Shown here piece by piece: positions 1-8,136 of a DNA stretch of 64,000 bases. The DNA is from Ascidiaceihabitans sp023955215. GTDB taxonomy: Bacteria; Pseudomonadota; Alphaproteobacteria; Rhodobacterales; Rhodobacteraceae. The notes below the pieces were generated by a model. It worked only from the letters and a program-made list of their open reading frames with translations, had not been told where the DNA came from and made no database searches. A program made the position numbers and the translations under genes. Each line of letters opens with the position of its first letter. Positions within the stretch are counted from its first letter, which is position 1. The DNA is taken from the NCBI GenBank assembly GCA_943788345.1, contig CALSPX010000011.1, forward strand, positions 186,001-250,000, given 5' to 3'.

Positions 1-776
1 TGGAACAGATCCATCTCGCGGCCCAACTTGCGGTGGTCGCGTTTGGCGGCTTCTTCCAGCATGTTCAGGTGCGCTTTGAGCTTTTCCTTTCCAGTGAAGG
101 CCACGCCGTAGATGCGTTGCAGCATCTCGCGGTCGCTATCACCGCGCCAGTATGCGCCTGCGATGGACATTAGTTTGAAGCCGTCGCCGGGCACTTGACC
201 AGTGTGTTGCAAGTGCGGGCCACGGCACAGGTCCTGCCATTCGCCGTGCCAATACATGCGCAGCGGTTCATCCCCTGGGATGCCCTCAATCAGTTCAACC
301 TTATACGGCTCACCGCGATCCTCGTAGTATTTAATCGCAACATCACGGTCCCATACTTCGGTGCGCACGGGCTCGCGTTTGTTGATGATTTCCTTCATCT
401 TCTTCTCGATGGTGATCAGGTCTTCGGGGGTAAATGACTCTTTGCGATCAAAGTCATAGTACCAACCGTTTTTGATCACGGGACCGATGGTCACTTTGGT
501 GTCAGGCCAAATCTCTTGCACAGCGCGGGCCATGATGTGGGCCAGATCGTGGCGCACCAGTTCATTGGCTTGCTCATCGTCCTGCATGGTGTGCAGCGCG
601 ATGGTGGCGTCTTCATTGATTGGCCAAGAGAGGTCCCAATGTTCGCCGTTCACTGTGGCGCTGATCGCCTTTTTAGCGAGGGATTTTGAGATGCTTTCGG
701 CAACTGCTGCTGCTGTGATGCCAGCGTCATATTCACGTGCATTGCCGTCGGGAAAGGTAAGGGAGACTGATGCCAT
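1..776 (-). CDS. thrS: Threonine-tRNA ligase, N-terminal part (runs off the window)
   Basis: Charges tRNA-Thr with threonine in the cytoplasm. Only the first 258 codons are present; the catalytic core lies beyond base 1. The protein starts MASVSLTFPDG, a TGS domain (about residues 1-62), followed by the editing domain with its HxxxH pair (H76 and H80 in RHDLAHIMARAV) and the later LCRGPH motif, all typical of bacterial ThrS. The ATG is at 774-776. The neighbouring hydrolase gene at 976 is divergent, so the 199 bp between them must hold both promoters; I could not fix their positions. Confidence 0.95.
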   Translation of the reverse strand, partial: MASVSLTFPDGNAREYDAGITAAAVAESISKSLAKKAISATVNGEHWDLSWPINEDATIALHTMQDDEQANELVRHDLAHIMARAVQEIWPDTKVTIGPVIKNGWYYDFDRKESFTPEDLITIEKKMKEIINKREPVRTEVWDRDVAIKYYEDRGEPYKVELIEGIPGDEPLRMYWHGEWQDLCRGPHLQHTGQVPGDGFKLMSIAGAYWRGDSDREMLQRIYGVAFTGKEKLKAHLNMLEEAAKRDHRKLGREMDLF

Positions 777-975
777 TTGGGCACTCCTCGTCAGTTTGGC
801 GCCTACGAAACGCCCGGTTGCGGGTTATGTGGTTCCCCGCTCTTTTGCCTAAAACGTCGGGAGGGGTCAAGGCCGAGGGGATGATCAAAACGGACTTCAT
901 GTTTACGGGACAGATTTCGGATTGCGTCAGGCCGTCTGCGTGTCGCATTATCCACCGGAATTCAGGGGGCCAGCC

Positions 976-1728
976 ATGTCAGAACCACAGTACCTAAACA
1001 CGCCGCAAGGCCGCCGCATCGGATATCACCGTTCAGAAGGGGCTGGCCCGTGGCTTGTCTTCTTGGGTGGTTTGAAATCTGACATGGAAGGCACGAAAGC
1101 GATCCATCTCGAGGCCTGGGCCCGTGCGCGAGGACAAGCGTTCTTGCGGTTCGATTATTCTGGCCATGGTGTCAGCTCGGGCACCTTTGAAACGGGATGC
1201 ATAGGTGATTGGGCTGAGGATACCTTTGCTGCGATCGATGCTTTGACAGAGGGCAAGGTGGTTTTGATTGGCTCCAGTATGGGGGGCTGGCAATCACTGT
1301 TGTTTGCGCGTGACCACACTGACCGTATGGCCGGGCTGGTGACGATTGCAGCGGCACCAGATTTTACAGAAGACGGGTATTGGGCATCGTTTAGCGATTC
1401 ACAGAAGGCTGCACTCGAGGCAGATGGGCAGATCGAGTTACCCTCTGATTATATGGAACCTTACATTATTACCAAAAGATTGATCGAGGATGGGCGTAAC
1501 CAGTTGGTTATGCGGAGCCCATTAGATCTACCGTTTCCTGTGCGCATGCTTCAGGGGACCGCAGATACCGCGGTCAGCACGGATTGTGCGGTCAGGTTGC
1601 AAGAACACGCAAGCAGCCCAGACATGCGCCTGACGTTGATCAAGGACGCAGATCACCGGTTCTCAGATGGACCATGCTTGGGGGTGATCGAACGTGCAGT
1701 GCTTGAAGTTATGGGAGACGCAGAATGA
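976..1728 (+). CDS. Alpha/beta hydrolase (ABHD10-like)
   Basis: A 250-residue cytoplasmic serine hydrolase. The nucleophile elbow GSSMGG puts the catalytic serine at S101; FLGG near residue 30 is a likely oxyanion loop, LQGTADTAV carries the candidate acid and KDADHRF the candidate histidine. The overall pattern resembles the ABHD10 thioesterase/esterase group; the substrate is unknown. The ATG at 976 is chosen because AGGGGG lies at 964-969 with a six-base gap; a longer reading from 922 has no such signal. It ends in an ATGA overlap with the next hydrolase, so the two are translationally coupled. Confidence 0.85.
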   Translation: MSEPQYLNTPQGRRIGYHRSEGAGPWLVFLGGLKSDMEGTKAIHLEAWARARGQAFLRFDYSGHGVSSGTFETGCIGDWAEDTFAAIDALTEGKVVLIGSSMGGWQSLLFARDHTDRMAGLVTIAAAPDFTEDGYWASFSDSQKAALEADGQIELPSDYMEPYIITKRLIEDGRNQLVMRSPLDLPFPVRMLQGTADTAVSTDCAVRLQEHASSPDMRLTLIKDADHRFSDGPCLGVIERAVLEVMGDAE

Positions 1729-2705
1729 GCACGCTTGGCAAGTTCATCGGGCGCATCTTGCTTGCCCTGATCGTGGTGGGGATCACAATGTGGTTTTTGG
1801 GACCCTACGAAGATACCTCGTTTGAAACCACTTTTGACGAAAGCCTGTTGGACGATGGTGTTGACGCATATTTCCAAAGCCAAGAAATTCCGACCCTGAA
1901 TATCCGTGAAGATAGTGAAAAGCGCGTGATTTGGGCAGGTGATGTGGAAGCTAAAACGCCGCTATCAGTGGTTTATCTACATGGTTTTTCTGCAAGTTCT
2001 CAAGAAATTCGTCCGGTGCCAGATGATGTTGCTTCGGCACTTGGTGCCAACCTTGTGTATACCCGCTTTCAGGGGCACGGACGCGACAGTGCCGCCATGG
2101 CAGACGGCACCGTTACGGGGTGGATGGCTGACGTTGTTGAGGCATTAACTGTCGCGCGCCGCATTGGGGATAAGGTTTTGATCCTGTCAACTTCAACAGG
2201 TGGGACACTAACGGCCTTGGCATTGCATAAGCCTGAATTGCAAAAAGACGTTATGGGCGTTGTTTTCGTCTCACCCAATTTTGGTGTTAATAACCCCGCC
2301 GCTCCAATGCTTACTTTACCTGCCGCGCGGTATTGGTTGCCCTTACTGGTTGGGAAAACACGCTCCTTTGAGCCACTCAATGACGCTCAAGCGCTTCACT
2401 GGACCACAACCTATCCAAGCACGGCGGTGTTCCCGATGGCCGCGTCAGTCAACGCTGCAATTGCTTTGGATTATTCTGACGTAAAAATCCCAGCATTGTT
2501 CCACTATGCAAAAGGGGACAAAGTTGTTCGTTCGGACGTCACACAACGTATCGCTGCTCAGTGGGGAGGCGATGTAACGACCGTGAGGCCAGAATTGGGT
2601 GCAGGGGATGATCCATCCCAGCACGTTATTGCAGGCGATATAATTTCCCCAGGTCAAACGGCGCGCAGCGTTGCGGCGATCCTTGAATGGTATGGAGAGT
2701 TATGA
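1725..2705 (+). CDS. Membrane-anchored alpha/beta hydrolase
   Basis: 326 residues. One hydrophobic segment at about residues 8-26 should anchor it in the inner membrane or act as an uncleaved signal. The rest is an alpha/beta hydrolase: YLHGFSASS (oxyanion region, about 84-92) and an elbow STSTGG with the presumed nucleophile at S157. The elbow has Ser where the usual GxSxG begins with Gly, as in some esterases. HVIAGD near the C-terminus supplies a candidate catalytic histidine. It overlaps the preceding hydrolase and the following VOC gene by ATGA, so the three form one unit. Substrate unknown. Confidence 0.8.
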   Translation: MSTLGKFIGRILLALIVVGITMWFLGPYEDTSFETTFDESLLDDGVDAYFQSQEIPTLNIREDSEKRVIWAGDVEAKTPLSVVYLHGFSASSQEIRPVPDDVASALGANLVYTRFQGHGRDSAAMADGTVTGWMADVVEALTVARRIGDKVLILSTSTGGTLTALALHKPELQKDVMGVVFVSPNFGVNNPAAPMLTLPAARYWLPLLVGKTRSFEPLNDAQALHWTTTYPSTAVFPMAASVNAAIALDYSDVKIPALFHYAKGDKVVRSDVTQRIAAQWGGDVTTVRPELGAGDDPSQHVIAGDIISPGQTARSVAAILEWYGEL

Positions 2706-3136
2706 TGATGCAACAACGCGTTAGCTTGATAACTTTGGGCGTAAAAAACATGGCCCAATCGGCCGCCTTTTACGAGGCGTTGGGATGGGCACGTGTTGAT
2801 AGCCCTGACGGTGTTATTGCATTCGATCTTATTGGGCAAACCTTGGGCTTGTATCCGCTGGATGCTTTGGCCAAAGACTTGGGGCAGCCTGTTGATACAT
2901 TGGGCACCGGTCGTATGACGCTTGGGTACAATGTGGCAGAGAAAGCTGAAGTTGCTGCAATCATAGCGAAAGCCGAAGCTGCGGGTGGTGCAGTCGTAAA
3001 ACCTGCGCAGGACGTTTTCTGGGGCGGGCATCATGGGTATATTGCAGACCCAGAGGGGCATATTTGGGAAATTGCACATAATCCGTTTAGCCCGTTGGGA
3101 CCTAACGGCGAATTCCAATGGAACGGTGCCGCCTAA
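2702..3136 (+). CDS. VOC family protein (glyoxalase/bleomycin-resistance fold)
   Basis: 144 residues with two paired beta-alpha-beta-beta-beta modules: an N-terminal half beginning VSLITLGVKNMAQSAAFYEAL and a C-terminal half ending DPEGHIWEIAHNPF, the usual metal-site strand of vicinal-oxygen-chelate proteins. Members are isomerases, dioxygenases or ligand-binding proteins; nothing here fixes the substrate. Three consecutive ATGs (2702, 2705, 2708) are possible; 2702 gives an ATGA overlap with the upstream hydrolase. It ends in TAATG, which may start the next gene. Confidence 0.85.
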   Translation: MMMQQRVSLITLGVKNMAQSAAFYEALGWARVDSPDGVIAFDLIGQTLGLYPLDALAKDLGQPVDTLGTGRMTLGYNVAEKAEVAAIIAKAEAAGGAVVKPAQDVFWGGHHGYIADPEGHIWEIAHNPFSPLGPNGEFQWNGAA

Positions 3137-3792
3137 TGCGCCAGCCGCGCAGTATGTGGAGCTTGGAAACCTTTGGTCGGCAACGACTGTCTAAACACTT
3201 TTACATGCGCGACTTTATGTATTCAGAGATTAACGGCTTTCATGGTGTGCCGAATGTGCCGACGCAGCCCGACCTTGTTTTGGAAAACGGCCGGCAATTT
3301 TGCACCCAACTTTTGGATCCGTTGGAGGAAACATTTGGGCGAATTGCGCTTCGCTCGGGCTATCGCTCAGCCGAACTGAATGCCTACGGAAACAAGCATA
3401 ACCTAAATTGCGCGCGCAATGATAACCCAATTGAATGCCACATCTGGGATTTGAATGCCGGTGATCAAGCTGTTGCAGGGGCCACGGTCGTCGTGCCGTG
3501 GTTCGCGGATCAATATGCCCAGGGGCGTGATTGGCAGGACTTGGCATGGTGGATTCATGACCACATTACGTATTCCGAAATGTGGTTTTTTCCCAAGCTG
3601 GCGGCGTTCAATTTGGTCTGGCGACCCAAGCCGCAGCGCACGATCTCAAGCTATATCGCGCCGCGCGGCATGTTACTGCGCGCGGGAGAAGATGCTGGGG
3701 AAACACTGTTTCAGCGCCAACAGCGGTACGCAGATTTCCCCAAATTTCGTGGCATTGCCTATCCGCAGCGCATTTTGAACGACTACCGGTAG
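3136..3792 (+). CDS. Peptidase M15-like protein (D,D-carboxypeptidase fold, probably divergent)
   Basis: About 218 residues from the ATG at 3136 (TAATG overlap with the VOC gene); an ATG at 3118 in the same frame is an alternative. The N-terminal half has the M15A layout: LSKHFYMRDF, a DPLEETFG helix and then RSGYRSAELN. The usual SxHxxGxAxD zinc motif is not clear; only CHIWD and later WIHDHITY offer ligands. It may therefore be a non-catalytic or altered peptidoglycan-binding member. No signal peptide is visible. It stands just upstream of two LysM proteins, which fits a cell-wall role, but that is inference. Confidence 0.55.
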   Translation: MRQPRSMWSLETFGRQRLSKHFYMRDFMYSEINGFHGVPNVPTQPDLVLENGRQFCTQLLDPLEETFGRIALRSGYRSAELNAYGNKHNLNCARNDNPIECHIWDLNAGDQAVAGATVVVPWFADQYAQGRDWQDLAWWIHDHITYSEMWFFPKLAAFNLVWRPKPQRTISSYIAPRGMLLRAGEDAGETLFQRQQRYADFPKFRGIAYPQRILNDYR

Positions 3793-3876
3793 TTATTGGC
3801 ACTAAATATAGCTTCAACTTTGACGGGAAGGCTCCAAGCTTAGATTATGGTCCCAAATTCATCTGGGGGATGATCC

Positions 3877-4959
3877 ATGAAACGATTCTTAACTGCGGCA
3901 ACGCTGTCGCTTACTGCATTGGCAATGCCTGCCTTCGCGCAATCATGTGGCGGTACTTATGTTGTCAAACGTGGTGAAAGCTTATCTTTGATTGCGGACC
4001 GTCAATACAAAGATGTCGGCAAGTGGACTGCGATCCATTCCTCTAACCTTGCTCTCATTGGTGAAAATCCGAATGCACTGTGCGCGGGCATGAAGCTGCG
4101 TCTAAGCTGCATTGATGGGTTTCCTGTTGGGCTTGAGGGCGGTACGCCAGCTGCAGTTGTGGCCGAGGCTGCAGTGGCACCCGCACCGCGCGCCGCACCA
4201 AGTGGTCGCAAGCTTGAACAAACCTTGAATGTGGTGACGGGCAGTGACTTTGCCCCATTCGTACATCCCGGTTTGGACAACGACGGTCTTGTGACCGAAA
4301 TTGTTGTGCGTTCGATGAAGGCCTCTACTGCTGCGGAAAACTATAAACTGCACTGGGTCAACGATTGGGCTTCGCATCTTGATCCGCTGCTCAGCAACGC
4401 GATGATGGATATGGGCTTCCCTTGGAGTTTGCCTGATTGTTCAAAACGTCCAGATTATTTCCGCTGCTCTGATTACTTGCACTCTGAATCCCTTTTTGAA
4501 TTCTTGGTGCCGTTGTTCTTGAATAAGAACAATCCTATCCCATTTGCTCAAGACGACGATATGATTGGTCGTACGCTTTGTCGTCCAGCTGGCTATTACA
4601 TCTTTGATCTGGATCGTCCCGATCGCCTTTGGGTGACGGACAACAAAATCACGTTGAAACGCCCACAGTCTGTACGTGAATGTTTCCAAATGTTGGTCGA
4701 TGGAGAAGTTGATGGCGTGACGCTGAATGAATTCACAGGTCGTTCCATGATGAACACGATGAACATCAAGGACACTGTTGAGATCAATCAAGGGCGTCCG
4801 ATCGCGATTACCGGCTTGCATATGTTGGTCAGCAAAGATCACCCAAATGCAGAAGCCGTAATCGAAATCTTTAATAATGGCCTGCAAGAGATCAAAGATG
4901 CAGGTGATTATCAGTCCATTGTTGATCGTCACATGACGAACATCTGGGCCGATTTCTAA
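3877..4959 (+). CDS. Secreted LysM + solute-binding-fold protein, copy 1
   Basis: 360 residues. A signal peptide (about 1-21, cleavage after AFA) is followed by a LysM module (YVVKRGESLSLIA, about 28-77) bracketed by C24 and C78, an Ala/Pro linker (about 85-108), and a periplasmic binding-protein fold of the SBP_bac_3 kind (about 110-355, opening NVVTGSDFAPF). Cysteines in PDC, FRC, LCRP and REC suggest disulfides. LysM binds peptidoglycan, so this looks like a wall-tethered ligand-binding protein. No permease or ATPase is adjacent. GGGGGA lies just upstream of the ATG. It overlaps copy 2 by TAATG. Confidence 0.8.
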   Translation: MKRFLTAATLSLTALAMPAFAQSCGGTYVVKRGESLSLIADRQYKDVGKWTAIHSSNLALIGENPNALCAGMKLRLSCIDGFPVGLEGGTPAAVVAEAAVAPAPRAAPSGRKLEQTLNVVTGSDFAPFVHPGLDNDGLVTEIVVRSMKASTAAENYKLHWVNDWASHLDPLLSNAMMDMGFPWSLPDCSKRPDYFRCSDYLHSESLFEFLVPLFLNKNNPIPFAQDDDMIGRTLCRPAGYYIFDLDRPDRLWVTDNKITLKRPQSVRECFQMLVDGEVDGVTLNEFTGRSMMNTMNIKDTVEINQGRPIAITGLHMLVSKDHPNAEAVIEIFNNGLQEIKDAGDYQSIVDRHMTNIWADF

Positions 4960-5987
4960 TGAAAACTTATCCTCTCTTAACTGCAGCAGTGCTTCAGTTT
5001 GGATTGGCTGGTGGTGCGTGGGCCTGTCAGCCAAACTATATTGTCAAAGACGGGGACACGCTGTTTACGATTGCCGAAGAGCAGTTGGGCGATCTAACGA
5101 AGTGGTCCTTGATTTTCTACAACAACCCCGAACTGCAAGGTGGTAGCCTGCTGGACGTGGCAGTCGGCAAAGAACTGGTGATCCCGTGCCCCGCGGGCAG
5201 TGTGGTTGTCGAAGCTGATCCAACGCCGCTGCAGCAAGTGGATGCAGAGCTTACGCTTGTGACGGGCTCTAATTACGCCCCCTTCACCGACCGGGGATGG
5301 CCTGGCAACGGTATGGTGACCGAACTGGTCAACGCAGCTTTTGAAGAAACGCCTGAACCTGTTACCTTTGCTATCGTTTGGGAGGATGATTGGTCACAAC
5401 ACCTTAATCCGATGCTTGAGGAAAAAGTCGTAGACATGGGGTTCCCTTGGTATCGCCCAAATTGCGAAGCCAATCCCAGCCAATACCGTTGTGCGAACTT
5501 CCATTTTTCCGACCCATTGTTGGACTTGGTTATGCTGTTTTTCGTGAACACCGATAACCCAATGCGGTTTGAGACGGACAACGATGTGTTCGGTAAAAAT
5601 ATTTGCCGTCCCAAAGGGTTTTTGACCTATGATCTGGATCAAGACGGACGGAATTGGTTGGCTGACGAGTTGATCACATTGACAGTCGCTCCCACAGCAG
5701 AAGCTTGTTTCGATTTGCTGTTGGAGGGAAAGGTTGACGCGGTATCCGTGAATGAATTCCTCGGCACTGAAATCACCTATAATCGTGGGCTTAATGATCA
5801 AGTGTCTGCTTTACCCAAACCGGTTTCTATTCAGGGTCTTCATGTCGTGATTTCAAAACGTCACTGGCGGGGAACCACTCATCTTTACCGCTTTAATGCG
5901 GGGCTAGCGGCGCTGAAGCAATCTGATCGCTACAATGAAATCGTAAGCCGTCATCTCAATTACTTTTGGGAGCGATTGAAAGGCTGA
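4959..5987 (+). CDS. Secreted LysM + solute-binding-fold protein, copy 2
   Basis: 342 residues, a diverged tandem paralogue of the preceding gene with the same order: signal peptide (cleavage near AWA at 20-22), LysM (YIVKDGDTLFTIA, about 27-76) bracketed by C23 and C77 at the same 54-residue spacing as copy 1, then a binding fold from about 95 (LVTGSNYAPF). Shared marks include DMGFPW, YRC, ICRP-G and a VNEF block late in the fold. The copies are diverged enough to bind different ligands or to form a heteropair. Ligand and partner are unknown. Start at the ATG in TAATG. Confidence 0.8.
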   Translation: MKTYPLLTAAVLQFGLAGGAWACQPNYIVKDGDTLFTIAEEQLGDLTKWSLIFYNNPELQGGSLLDVAVGKELVIPCPAGSVVVEADPTPLQQVDAELTLVTGSNYAPFTDRGWPGNGMVTELVNAAFEETPEPVTFAIVWEDDWSQHLNPMLEEKVVDMGFPWYRPNCEANPSQYRCANFHFSDPLLDLVMLFFVNTDNPMRFETDNDVFGKNICRPKGFLTYDLDQDGRNWLADELITLTVAPTAEACFDLLLEGKVDAVSVNEFLGTEITYNRGLNDQVSALPKPVSIQGLHVVISKRHWRGTTHLYRFNAGLAALKQSDRYNEIVSRHLNYFWERLKG

Positions 5988-6106
5988 AATATGCCAACGC
6001 CTGCTTGCTCATTTTGGGCTGGCAGGCCATTGTGCCTCAATATTGAAAAGTTTTGAGCGGGCGTGAAAAGTGATGCAATTTCGAATTGATCATGGGGTAA
6101 GCAAAC

Positions 6107-6817
6107 ATGGCTGAACCATTGGTTTTCTTGCCGGGAATGATGTGTGATGCGCGTGTTTTTGGGCCACAGATAGCTGAACTCTCTGCAGACACATGTGTTA
6201 CTGTTGCACCGATCACCAAAGGTGAGCGGGTTGAAGAAATCGCATCGAACCTGCTTGATCAACTCCCTGCGCGTTTTGCACTTGCTGGCCTAAGTATGGG
6301 CGGCATCATTGCGATGGAGCTGCTGCGCCGTGCACCTGACCGGATCACACGAATTGCATTGATGGGGACCAATCCCCTCGCTGAAACGCCGCCCGCAGCC
6401 GCTGAACGCGAACCACAGATTGTTGGTGTACGCACTGGTCGTCTAGAACAGGTTATGCGCAAGAAACTGGAAACGCAGCACTTTGCACCAGGCCCCCAAC
6501 GCAATGATGTTTGTGAGTTGGTGGTCGACATGGCGCTGACCCTTGGTGGTGAAACATTCGTACGCCAATCACGCGCCCTGCAGCGGCGACGTGATCAACA
6601 AGGAACATTGCGGAAATGCAAAGTGCCCACGCTTGTTTTATGTGGTGCTCACGACCAAATTTGCCCAGTTAAACGACATACGTTCATGGCCGAACTGATA
6701 CCTTTTGCACACCTAGTTGTATTGGAGAACGCGGGTCACTTTATGACGCTCGACGATCCCGCAGCGACAACCGCAGCGTTACGAGAGTGGATGAGCCAAC
6801 CATTGGTCTTACGCTAA
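6107..6817 (+). CDS. Alpha/beta hydrolase
   Basis: 236 residues, compact single-domain hydrolase. FLPGMMCD (7-14) forms the oxyanion region, GLSMGG puts the nucleophile at S63, LCGAHDQICP holds the candidate acid and ENAGHFM the histidine near the C-terminus. The fold resembles the MenH/BioH-like esterase group; the substrate is not predictable. GGGGTAAG precedes the ATG at 6107. A 119-bp gap separates it from the LysM pair, so it may have its own promoter. It is convergent with the FAD oxidase gene, with only 8 bp between the two stops. Confidence 0.8.
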   Translation: MAEPLVFLPGMMCDARVFGPQIAELSADTCVTVAPITKGERVEEIASNLLDQLPARFALAGLSMGGIIAMELLRRAPDRITRIALMGTNPLAETPPAAAEREPQIVGVRTGRLEQVMRKKLETQHFAPGPQRNDVCELVVDMALTLGGETFVRQSRALQRRRDQQGTLRKCKVPTLVLCGAHDQICPVKRHTFMAELIPFAHLVVLENAGHFMTLDDPAATTAALREWMSQPLVLR

Positions 6818-6825
6818 GGTTCCGC

Positions 6826-8127
6826 TTAAAACCCTAAACGATCGCGCATACTATACCACGTCATTGCAAGGCTTAGCAGTGGTGTGCGCAGTGATGCGCC
6901 ACCTGGGAATGGATAGGTTGGAATGCGTGATATCGTATCAAAGCCATTTGTTTCACCCTCAACAGTCATCGCCATCAGTTGTCCCGCATGTGTCGCCGTT
7001 CCAACGCCGTGCCCTGAATAGCCCGATGCGCTTAGCACATTGGGGGCCAATCGCGTTAGGTATGGCAGGCGTTTCATCGTGATTGCAAGCGTGCCACCCC
7101 ATGCGTAATCGATGCGAACATCACGCAAATGTGGAAATATCTCAGTCATCGGTTTGCGAACTTTGGCGACAAGGTCCTTGGGGAATTTGTAGCCGTAACT
7201 TTCGCCGCCACCAAACAGCAGGCGACCATCATGACTAAGGCGGAAATAATTTACCACAAATCGCCCGTCAGCTATTGCGACGTCCTCGGTCAGAACCCGT
7301 TTTGCATCGTCCCCAAGCGGCTCAGTTGCAGCAATAAAATTGTTGATTGGCATAACACGGGCCGCAACTTTGGGCGCAAGGCCGCCAAGATAGCCATTGG
7401 CAGCAAGTATGATGTGATCCGACGTGATTTTACCGTTTGACGTGGTAACCGTACAGGGCGGGCCATAATCAATGGTTTGGGCGCGCGTCCCTTCATAGAT
7501 GCGCACACCAGCAGCGATGGCCGCCTTGGCCAGGCCAATCGCGAGGCGTAGGGGGTGCAAATGGGCTGCGTCACGGTCCATAAGGCCGCCCACATAGTCA
7601 GGTGATGGGCAAAGTTTATGCATTGCGGCTGCGTCGAGTGGCTGAATTGCATACCCATATTTGTGATCCATATGCTCTGCATATTGATGCAGCTCATCAA
7701 CATCGCTTTTCGTTGATGCAGACCATGCAATTCCAGGGCGCAAGTAGCAGTCGATACCGTGCTCTTTGATCAACCCTTTGACCAGCGCCTTTGAATCTTG
7801 GCCAAGCTCCCAAAGTTTAAGCGCGTCATCATCGCCTAACATCTTTTCCAAATAAGGTTGTTCAACCCGCTGGCCACTGCCCAATTGTCCCCCATTGCGG
7901 CCCGATGCTCCAAATCCAATGCGTTGCGCATCGATCAGCACAACGTCACGTCCAGCCTGCGCTAAATGCAGGGCTGCGGACAGCCCCGTAAATCCTGCGC
8001 CTATGACACAGACATCCGCGCGAGTATCACCTTCAAGTGGAGAGCAAGGCGGCAAGGTGTCTGTCGTCGCAGCGTACCAGCTTTCGGGATATGCTCCTTG
8101 GATGTCGTTGGCATCAAGTAGGTTCAT
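6826..8127 (-). CDS. puuB: FAD-dependent amine oxidoreductase (PuuB/DadA type)
   Basis: 433 residues. An N-terminal Rossmann dinucleotide site (VIGAGFTGLSAALHLA, glycines 43, 45, 48) is followed by GRNGGQLGSGQ, which is characteristic of the gamma-glutamylputrescine oxidase group, and a C-terminal YSGHGVGTATHAGQ FAD-contact segment. Family members oxidise the free amine of gamma-glutamylated putrescine to the aldehyde. The start lies 9 bp after the stop of the glutamine-synthetase-like gene, so it is the distal gene of the polyamine cluster. The exact substrate (putrescine versus another amine) is inference from the neighbours. Confidence 0.82.
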   Translation of the reverse strand: MNLLDANDIQGAYPESWYAATTDTLPPCSPLEGDTRADVCVIGAGFTGLSAALHLAQAGRDVVLIDAQRIGFGASGRNGGQLGSGQRVEQPYLEKMLGDDDALKLWELGQDSKALVKGLIKEHGIDCYLRPGIAWSASTKSDVDELHQYAEHMDHKYGYAIQPLDAAAMHKLCPSPDYVGGLMDRDAAHLHPLRLAIGLAKAAIAAGVRIYEGTRAQTIDYGPPCTVTTSNGKITSDHIILAANGYLGGLAPKVAARVMPINNFIAATEPLGDDAKRVLTEDVAIADGRFVVNYFRLSHDGRLLFGGGESYGYKFPKDLVAKVRKPMTEIFPHLRDVRIDYAWGGTLAITMKRLPYLTRLAPNVLSASGYSGHGVGTATHAGQLMAMTVEGETNGFDTISRIPTYPFPGGASLRTPLLSLAMTWYSMRDRLGF

Positions 8128-8136
8128 GTTAACGGC

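Noticed and set aside
4441..5034. A 197-codon frame antisense to the LysM protein gene
   Set aside because: Opposite strand of well-supported genes, with no recognised motif.
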